Source of the DNA: Halanaerobiales bacterium
Lineage (GTDB): Bacteria; Bacillota_F; Halanaerobiia; Halanaerobiales; DTU029
Length of the DNA: 15,840 nt
Assembly (NCBI GenBank): GCA_016278415.1
Contig: JADQBV010000055.1
Span: 1-15,840, forward strand
Direction: 5' to 3'
Notes under the pieces: generated by a model
Told to the model about the DNA's origin: nothing
What the model saw: the letters and a program-made list of their open reading frames with translations, nothing else
The model's database searches: none
Program-made: the position numbers and the translations under genes
Shown here: positions 7,935-13,657 of the stretch, piece by piece
Layout: each line of letters begins with the position of its first letter
Numbering within the stretch: the first letter of the stretch is position 1

Positions 7935-8071
7935 TTTGAACAACTTCTCTTAAACTGTTAAAAATGTTATAAAAATTTCACAGGAGAATCATAAGCGACT
8001 TAATACAAAAACTAACTTTGTAGTAATTTGTAAATTTACACTATATATAATTAAAAGGAGTGTTAATTAAA

Positions 8072-8950
8072 ATGAGTCAATTTTTTAATAATTTTGCCCT
8101 TCGAGGTAATCAGTTTTTTTCTTCAGTTTTATTGTGGAATATTCTACTGAATGCAGTATATGGTCTTCTGGTAATATTAGCTGCTAGCTTAGTAATTAAG
8201 ATGGGTTATAAATTTATAGATAGACTTATAAAAGATGAAGTAGGAAAAGAGATAAGAAGAAAAAACACCCTAATGCTACTTTTAAAGAGTGTTTTGAAAT
8301 ATACAGTTTATTTCTTTGCTGGAGTAGTTATACTCTCAATATTTGGAGTGCCTGTTGCTTCGTTAATAGCAGGTGCAGGAATATTCGGGCTGGCAATAGG
8401 GTTTGGGGCACAAAGCCTTGTTAAAGATGTTATAAATGGTTTCTTTATTTTATTTGAAGACCAATTTTCTATTGGAGACTACGTTGAGGCCGCTGGTCAA
8501 GAAGGCATTGTAGAGGAATTAGGTTTAAGAACTACTATTATTAGAAATTTTGCTGGTCAAGCACATATAATTCCAAATGGAGAGATTGGCCAGATAACTA
8601 ATTATTCTGATGGGAAGATGAGGGTTTTAGTAGATGTAGGTATCTCATATGATGAAAATCCATCGGAGGCAATTGATGAGTTGAATAAGCTCTGTGAAAT
8701 AATCGCTAAGGAAAAGGAAGATATCCTATTAGAGGGTCCAAATGTATTAGGAGTACAGGAATTAGCAGATTCCAGTGTGGTATTACGCATACTAGCTAAG
8801 GTCAAACCGATGGAACAGTGGGCTATGGGAAGATATATTAAACAAAGAGTAAAAGAATATCTTGATGAAATTGGTATTGAAATTGCCTACCCACATCTAG
8901 TATTATTATCTAAAGAAAATGTTCCGGAGATTGATAAGGAGGAAAGTTAA
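8072..8950 (+). CDS. MscS-family small-conductance mechanosensitive ion channel
   Basis: This channel opens under membrane tension and releases solutes during hypo-osmotic shock. The 292 residues hold three membrane helices (about 20-43, 74-93 and 95-126). The pore helix and following region are classic MscS: GVPVASLIAGAGIFGLAIGFGAQSLVKD, then FEDQFSIGDYVE and IPNGEIGQITNYS, ahead of the soluble beta/alpha domains. I chose the ATG at 8072 with AAGGAG at 8055-8060, rather than the GTG at 8060, which lies within that ribosome binding site. The stop is followed at once by the DUF951 gene, suggesting one transcript. A channel of this kind would suit an organism facing salinity changes, which is an inference. 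Confidence 0.93.
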   Translation: MSQFFNNFALRGNQFFSSVLLWNILLNAVYGLLVILAASLVIKMGYKFIDRLIKDEVGKEIRRKNTLMLLLKSVLKYTVYFFAGVVILSIFGVPVASLIAGAGIFGLAIGFGAQSLVKDVINGFFILFEDQFSIGDYVEAAGQEGIVEELGLRTTIIRNFAGQAHIIPNGEIGQITNYSDGKMRVLVDVGISYDENPSEAIDELNKLCEIIAKEKEDILLEGPNVLGVQELADSSVVLRILAKVKPMEQWAMGRYIKQRVKEYLDEIGIEIAYPHLVLLSKENVPEIDKEES

Positions 8951-8951
8951 G

Positions 8952-9149
8952 GTGGAGTTTAGAGAATATGAACTGGGGGATGTAGTCCGTTTTCGGAAAC
9001 AGCACCCTTGTGGTGGAGACACCTGGGAAATTACCAGGATAGGTATGGATTTCAAGGCAAAATGTACTACCTGTGGGAGACTGATAATGTTACCTCGCAG
9101 GAAATTTGATAAGAGTGTGAAGGAAAAAGTAAAAATAGAAGAAGATTAA
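8952..9149 (+). CDS. DUF951 family small zinc-ribbon-like protein
   Basis: This is a 65-residue protein of the DUF951 family, of unknown function. Family features are YELGDVVRFRKQHPCGGDTWEITRIG, then FKAKCTTCGR and MLPRRKF. The cysteines in HPCGG and KCTTCG could bind a metal. An upstream ATG at 8919 is in frame but lies inside mscS without a ribosome binding site. The GTG at 8952 has AAGGAGG (8936-8942) 9 bases before it and lies just one base after the mscS stop. The GTG start also fits the usual family length and N-terminus. Short genes of this family are commonly found beside mscS-like and ychF genes in Firmicutes, as I recall, so the pairing here is expected. Confidence 0.88.
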   Translation: MEFREYELGDVVRFRKQHPCGGDTWEITRIGMDFKAKCTTCGRLIMLPRRKFDKSVKEKVKIEED

Positions 9150-9157
9150 AAGTACTT

Positions 9158-9210
9158 AGGGGTATTCACAGATAAGTTTATAAATCAACTGTGGATACTC
9201 CTTTATTATA
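9158..9210 (+). terminator. Intrinsic terminator after the mscS-DUF951 pair
   Basis: The stem pairs GGGGTATTCACAG (9159-9171) with CTGTGGATACTCC (9189-9201), with two G-U pairs, extended by A9158-T9202. The downstream tract is T-rich (TTTATTATAT) but not a pure T-run. It starts about 9 bases after the DUF951 stop. Confidence 0.75.
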
Positions 9211-9278
9211 TCCTTTAAAATTAAGAATACACTTTATTAAATTTGAAAAAATAATTTTCGCTAACCCTATAAAATATT

Positions 9279-9312
9279 ACCTAAAATTTTGACTAAAGCA
9301 ACAATTTTAGGT
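9279..9312. promoter_or_regulatory. Operator-like inverted repeat over the Phd-Uma2 promoter
   Basis: ACCTAAAATT (9279-9288) is exactly repeated in inverse as AATTTTAGGT (9303-9312). The arms flank the -35 box and fill the spacer up to the -10 box, so a dimer bound here would block RNA polymerase. Phd/YefM antitoxins bind palindromes over their own promoters, and the gene downstream starts with such a domain. Autoregulation is therefore the simplest reading, though it is inferred. Confidence 0.6.
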
Positions 9313-9317
9313 ATAAT
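9289..9317 (+). promoter_or_regulatory. Strong sigma-A-type promoter of the Phd-Uma2 gene
   Basis: The -35 box TTGACT (9289-9294) and the -10 box TATAAT (9312-9317) are separated by exactly 17 bases. Transcription should start near 9324, leaving a leader of about 35 bases before the ATG at 9359. Confidence 0.85.
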
Positions 9318-9358
9318 ATAACTATATAAATAAATAGTGTTTATAAGGAGTGGCAATT

Positions 9359-10072
9359 ATGATTGTTAGTACTACAGAGGTTCAAAATAATTTTGGAAAA
9401 TACCTTAAATTGGTCAATGAAGAAGACATAATAATAAGTAAAAACGGTAAAAAGGTAGCTAGGCTAGTAAAGTACTTTGAGGATAATGATTATATTATTC
9501 GTGAAGGGTCATCTGCATATAGTCATGAGGGTATGAAGGTAACTTATGAAGAATTTTTAATGATTACTAGAGAAAGCGAAAATCGATATGAGTATATAGA
9601 TGGGCAGATATATTTGTTGGCATCTCCAAAAGTCCAACATCAAAAAATAATAATGGTATTATCATCTGAATTTTTTACATGGTTTCAAACTAAGGATTGT
9701 TTGCCGCTAGCTTCCCCTATAGATGTAACTCTATATAAAAATGAAGAAGCTAATGTAGTTCAGCCTGATTTAGTTGTAATTTGCGATCAGGAAAATATAG
9801 GAGAAAGTGATACCTATATGGGAACACCTACTTTAGTAGTGGAAGTACTATCGGAAAGTACCAAGAGCAAAGATATTATTAAGAAATTGGATATATATAT
9901 GTATGGTGGAGTTGAAGAGTATTGGATAGTAAATCCCTTTTCAGAAGAAGTAAATGTATACTTATTTAAAGATAAGGAAGTTGAAAATATAGTTACATAT
10001 AAAAAAAACGACCGAGCACAATCTTCTGTTTTTAGGGGTTTGGAAATAGATTTAATAAAAGTTTTTACTTAA
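9359..10072 (+). CDS. Phd/YefM antitoxin-like domain fused to a Uma2-family PD-(D/E)XK nuclease-like domain
   Basis: The 237-residue protein has two parts. Residues 1-40 (VSTTEVQNNFGKYLKLVN, then EDIIISKNGKKVARLV) match the Phd/YefM antitoxin fold, which binds DNA as a dimer and usually carries a toxin-neutralising tail. Residues 58-237 match the Uma2 (DUF820) family of restriction-endonuclease-like proteins: RYEYIDGQIYLLASP, QPDLVV with D137, LVVEVLSESTKSKD with E162, KKLDIYMYGGVEEYWIV and a C-terminal strand. The putative catalytic residues are present, so the nuclease fold looks intact. I chose the ATG at 9359 with AAGGAG at 9345-9350 (8-base spacing) over the GTG at 9350. The gene has its own promoter, an inverted repeat in that promoter and a strong terminator, and no separate toxin gene beside it. 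Activity and targets are unknown. Confidence 0.85.
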   Translation: MIVSTTEVQNNFGKYLKLVNEEDIIISKNGKKVARLVKYFEDNDYIIREGSSAYSHEGMKVTYEEFLMITRESENRYEYIDGQIYLLASPKVQHQKIIMVLSSEFFTWFQTKDCLPLASPIDVTLYKNEEANVVQPDLVVICDQENIGESDTYMGTPTLVVEVLSESTKSKDIIKKLDIYMYGGVEEYWIVNPFSEEVNVYLFKDKEVENIVTYKKNDRAQSSVFRGLEIDLIKVFT

Positions 10073-10113
10073 TATATTTGTAAAGAATCAATTTAATAAA
10101 ATAGAAAACAAAG

Positions 10114-10174
10114 AAAACCGGCTAAGATTCTGATATGCATCCCTTATGATCAGGATAACTTAGCCGGTTTTTTT
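10114..10174 (+). terminator. Strong intrinsic terminator after the Phd-Uma2 gene
   Basis: AAAACCGGCTAAG (10114-10126) pairs with CTTAGCCGGTTTT (10159-10171). An inner extension pairs ATTCTGAT with ATCAGGAT beside a 2-base bulge. T10168-T10174 form a seven-T run. A-rich sequence before the stem could make it work in both directions. Confidence 0.93.
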
Positions 10175-10244
10175 GCTGTAATTTTAATTGTTTCATTAAT
10201 TAAATAATCATTTTTTAATCTAATATCTATTAAAATAAGGAAAA

Positions 10245-10284
10245 ACTGTACCAAAGTACAGTCAAGACTGTACCTAAGTGCAAT
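10245..10284. repeat. Four alternating 7-base half-sites at 11-base spacing
   Basis: The order is ACTGTAC (10245-10251), GTACAGT (10256-10262), ACTGTAC (10267-10273) and a diverged GTGCAAT (10278-10284), each separated by 4 bases. Adjacent half-sites are inverted and repeat every 11 bases, about one DNA turn. An 18-base direct repeat with 15 matches results (10245-10262 and 10267-10284). It looks like a cooperative operator upstream of the receiver gene. Confidence 0.6.
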
Positions 10285-10376
10285 TGTAAAGTTTATCAAT
10301 TTAATATAGACTGGAAGAAGATGTAATTAACAACATACATATATACATTTATCAATTAATTCTACCGAGAAAAAAA

Positions 10377-10391
10377 GTGAAAATATTTCAC
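10377..10391. promoter_or_regulatory. Short palindrome before the receiver gene
   Basis: GTGAAAATATTTCAC has 6-base inverted arms around a 3-base centre and ends 29 bases before the receiver ATG. It could be an operator or a weak hairpin in the leader. Confidence 0.35.
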
Positions 10392-10420
10392 ATTACTCAG
10401 TATGATATGGAGGTTAAGTT

Positions 10421-10786
10421 ATGAAGATTATGATTGCTGATACACATCTTTTATATGCAGAGGGATTAAAAAACCTCTTATTCTCAAATAACTTTAAAAC
10501 AGTTGATCTTGTGAGTAATGGTAAGAAAGCAATAGAATTTGCTCTTGTAGAAAAACCTAATGTAATATTTATGGATATAGAGATATCTGAAATAGATGGT
10601 ATTGAGGCTACACGACAAATAAAAGAGAAGTTACCAGAAACAAAAATAATAATACTTACAAGTTTTGAGGAAGGAAATAATCTTATAAAAGCAATTAAAG
10701 CAGGTGCTTCTGGCTATTTACTAAAAAGCCTGGATGGCGAAGAATTAATTGATAGTCTAAGAGAGCTTGAGGAAGGTCAATATTAA
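10421..10786 (+). CDS. Receiver-only response regulator (NarL/FixJ-like, no output domain)
   Basis: The 121 residues form one CheY-like receiver. The phosphoacceptor is D52 in VIFMDIEI, the switch threonine is T80 in ILTSFEE and the conserved lysine is K102 in YLLKSL. The pattern AxTHLLYAEGL and GIEATRQIKEK resembles receivers of the NarL/FixJ family, which normally continue into a LuxR-type helix-turn-helix; here that domain is missing. One of the two acidic residues that bind the metal is T8 instead of Asp (ADTH for ADDH), so phosphorylation may be impaired. AUG at 10421 has GGAGG ten bases upstream. After the stop the same frame would read FVDIAASEENGSR, like a receiver linker, before a second stop. 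No histidine kinase is visible. It may be a phospho-relay or protein-interaction module, or a truncated regulator. Confidence 0.85.
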   Translation: MKIMIADTHLLYAEGLKNLLFSNNFKTVDLVSNGKKAIEFALVEKPNVIFMDIEISEIDGIEATRQIKEKLPETKIIILTSFEEGNNLIKAIKAGASGYLLKSLDGEELIDSLRELEEGQY

Positions 10787-10883
10787 TTTGTAGATATTGC
10801 AGCATCTGAAGAAAATGGAAGTAGATAATGATAGGGAATAAGACATTAAGTAATAATGCAAAAACTAGGGGGTATGTATTTTT

Positions 10884-13628
10884 ATGAAAAGGAGATATTT
10901 AGCTTTTATTATAGTTATCTGTATATTATTAAACTTTTCAATAGTATTAGCTACTACAGATGATATTCAAGAGGATGAGAAATTTAAACTAGATGATATA
11001 TTTGATGAATATATCCTGGTAGGTTTAGCAGAATTATATTATGGCAGTAATAATCTTTCAGGTAATCTGGAGGTAATTAGTGACACAGATAGATTTGCTG
11101 AAAGGCTTGATCAGGGCAGAATTAGTTTTTATCTTAAAGGGAAAATCAGGGGGAGGTATCTCTTAACAGCCTGGCTGGATACAGGTGAAGAACATCTAGA
11201 TAATCTCTTCAGTAATCTCGGCCAGCGCAGAATCAATCCCTTTGAAAAACTGGACCCTGATAAATATTATCCGGTCTATGGTGATAATTCAAAGCTAAGC
11301 ACAGAGGTAAATACAGCTGGCAAGTTTTATCTATGTCTGGAGTCAGAAGAATTCAAAGCTCTTCTAGGTAACTATAAATTAAGTTTTTTGCAGAATAATT
11401 TAATTGATTATAAGAGGAGTTTTTATGGTTTCAACTTGGAATATAATCAGCAGTTATATGGACAGGGCCTGTATCTTGAAACTTTCTGGCAGCAGCCCTT
11501 TAGCCTTCATTCACAGGATGAAATAGAAACAAGTGGGGGAATGCTCTATTATTTAAGGAATACTGATATAGTTATCGGCAGTGAAGACTTAAGAATTGAG
11601 TTAAGGGATGCAAGTTCCGGTAGGATAAAAGAAACAGTAGAATTAATTCCTGATATTGATTATGAAATCAATTACCTGCAGGGGAGAGTTGTTTTGAATA
11701 AGGGTATTGATACCCTGCTGGGAACAGTCGATGGTCTGATTGAAGATGATAATGGAGGAGATAAATATTTTTTGATTGCAGATTATGACTATGATTATGA
11801 CTATCAAGACAGTGATAATGATGGTTATGGTCTGGAAACATCATATCAAATAACAGACAATTTATTAGTAGGAGGCACCTATCTAAAACAACAGGATGAG
11901 GATGGTCAAGCTTACCAGGTGTCAGGAATTAACATATACTATACCCCCTTTGCAGATAGTAGTTTAAGGCTGGAATCGGCTTATTCAAAAAATGTTCTCT
12001 CAGGTAAATATACTTCTGATGATGGGGGTCTAAGATATAAAAAGATACCCCTGGCTGGTGGTGAGGGTTCCTCAGCCTGGAATCTGGAATATCAACAGGA
12101 ACTAAAAGACACTGAAATGATGGCAAATGGAAAGCTATCATTATATTACAGTAATAAAGACAGGGGCTTTTCCAGTGGTAGCAATCATATAGACCAGGTT
12201 ATAAGTGATTATGGAATCAAACTATCAGGTGAAAGAGAAAAAGAGAAGATTAAAGGGAGCCTTGCTTATGAAGAAATAATTAGCGAGGATAAGGATACAA
12301 GTATATATACAGTAAATTTATCAAGACAGCAGACTGAAAAATTGGGTCTAGAGTTGGAATTAAGGAATAAGCAGGAAACTGAGATAGAAAAAGAATATAA
12401 CCTTACAGGTGCATTAGGTTTTGATTATCAACTGGCTGAAAACAAGAAGATATACGGTAGTCAGCAACTAACAATAGATAATAGTGATGGTATGGATAGT
12501 AATAACTTAACAAAGTTAGGTGGAGAAATAAGAGAGGGTAAGTGGAGCTTTAATACTGAAGGAACTACAGGTGATAGGGATAGTTTGGAATTTGGAGCCG
12601 CTTATCAATTAAATAAAGTCAGCGATATATATACTTCAATAGCAAGGAATTTTGCTAAAAGTGGAAAAACCAGCACAGAAACGACAATAGGGAGTAGTTC
12701 AAGAGTAAATAAAGATACAGTTTTCTATGGGGAACACAGAATAGATGATCAGGCAGGAAAGAGAGAAGAAGACAATATAGTGGGTATTGATTATTCACTA
12801 TCAGACGACTGGATTTTAAATTTTGATTATTCATTTACTCAGGTAGATAGAGAAGATGAGATTACTATAGATAGAAAAATAATCGGTTTTGCTTCAACTT
12901 ATGGTGGTCAGGATATAGATTTTGACAGTAGAATGGAATACAGAAAAGATTATGGAGACAGTAATTTAGGGCAGTTTATCCTCAGGTCAGATTTAAACTG
13001 GAGGTATAATCAGGAATTCACACTGCTCTCAGAAATAGAGTATTCCAGAGAAAAAGAAGAAGAGGAAAATATATATCTGGAAGGGTCCATTGGGATGGCT
13101 TACCGACCTATAGAAATAGATAGGCTCAATCTGATTGGGAAATATACATATTTAAAAGAGGATAATTCTTTAAGAGAAACTGATCATACTACTGAAGGTG
13201 GGGAAACATTTAGTGAAGGATCTGGTAATATAAGTGATTTTGCAACAGAGAAATCACAGGTCTTTTCTTTAGAGGCTATTTATGATATTAACTCTTGCTG
13301 GCAGCTGGCAGAAAAGTTGGCTTATAAGAATGGTGAGGTTAAGTTAGGCATAGAAGATAATGACTGGGTTAGTAGTGAAACCTATCTATGGATTAATCGA
13401 CTAAATTATAAGTGGAAAATAGATCTTGATTTATTTACTGAGTATCGAATTTTAGAAAACAAACTTGCTCAGGATAGAAAGAGTGGATTTTTGTTAGGGG
13501 CTTATAAAAAGTTTCCTGGAAATGTAAAAATAGGCGCAGGGTATAACTTTACTGATTTTAATGATGATTTGACTAATTTAAATTATGAAGCTACTGGTTG
13601 GTTTGTTAATTTGATCAAGGTATGGTAG
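10884..13628 (+). CDS. Large outer-membrane beta-barrel protein
   Basis: The 914-residue protein starts with a signal peptide (residues 1-23, KRR then a hydrophobic core ending IVLA) and continues with alternating polar/hydrophobic strands. Residues 123-134 (LDPDKYYPVYGD) and 257-271 (DIDYEINYLQGRVVL) match motifs I recall from large outer-membrane proteins encoded beside repeat-rich surface proteins in diderm bacteria. From about residue 320 to the end the sequence looks like a many-stranded barrel. It ends in GWFVNLIKVW, with alternating aromatics and a terminal W, as in substrates of the BamA assembly machine. An acidic stretch DYDYDYDYQDSDNDGYG (300-316) may bind calcium. AGGGGG at 10867-10872 precedes the ATG by 11 bases. 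The next gene begins 29 bases after its stop. A monoderm would not be expected to have such a protein. Transport, anchoring or export are all possible roles. Confidence 0.8.
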   Translation: MKRRYLAFIIVICILLNFSIVLATTDDIQEDEKFKLDDIFDEYILVGLAELYYGSNNLSGNLEVISDTDRFAERLDQGRISFYLKGKIRGRYLLTAWLDTGEEHLDNLFSNLGQRRINPFEKLDPDKYYPVYGDNSKLSTEVNTAGKFYLCLESEEFKALLGNYKLSFLQNNLIDYKRSFYGFNLEYNQQLYGQGLYLETFWQQPFSLHSQDEIETSGGMLYYLRNTDIVIGSEDLRIELRDASSGRIKETVELIPDIDYEINYLQGRVVLNKGIDTLLGTVDGLIEDDNGGDKYFLIADYDYDYDYQDSDNDGYGLETSYQITDNLLVGGTYLKQQDEDGQAYQVSGINIYYTPFADSSLRLESAYSKNVLSGKYTSDDGGLRYKKIPLAGGEGSSAWNLEYQQELKDTEMMANGKLSLYYSNKDRGFSSGSNHIDQVISDYGIKLSGEREKEKIKGSLAYEEIISEDKDTSIYTVNLSRQQTEKLGLELELRNKQETEIEKEYNLTGALGFDYQLAENKKIYGSQQLTIDNSDGMDSNNLTKLGGEIREGKWSFNTEGTTGDRDSLEFGAAYQLNKVSDIYTSIARNFAKSGKTSTETTIGSSSRVNKDTVFYGEHRIDDQAGKREEDNIVGIDYSLSDDWILNFDYSFTQVDREDEITIDRKIIGFASTYGGQDIDFDSRMEYRKDYGDSNLGQFILRSDLNWRYNQEFTLLSEIEYSREKEEEENIYLEGSIGMAYRPIEIDRLNLIGKYTYLKEDNSLRETDHTTEGGETFSEGSGNISDFATEKSQVFSLEAIYDINSCWQLAEKLAYKNGEVKLGIEDNDWVSSETYLWINRLNYKWKIDLDLFTEYRILENKLAQDRKSGFLLGAYKKFPGNVKIGAGYNFTDFNDDLTNLNYEATGWFVNLIKVW

Positions 13629-13657
13629 GAAATGACTTTAGAGGGAGTTGTCATAGT

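Noticed and set aside
8018..8051. TTGTAG with TATATA or TATAAT as an mscS promoter
   Set aside because: Transcription would start at or within the ribosome binding site of mscS, and the -35 match is weak.
10246..10261. CTGT-N8-ACAG match to the E. coli LexA box
   Set aside because: Firmicute LexA normally recognises a different box (CGAAC-N4-GTTCG type), no SOS gene is nearby, and the match is explained by the larger half-site array.
10245..10284. CRISPR array
   Set aside because: The units are only 7 bases with 4-base gaps and alternate in orientation. There are no spacers of CRISPR length and no cas genes.
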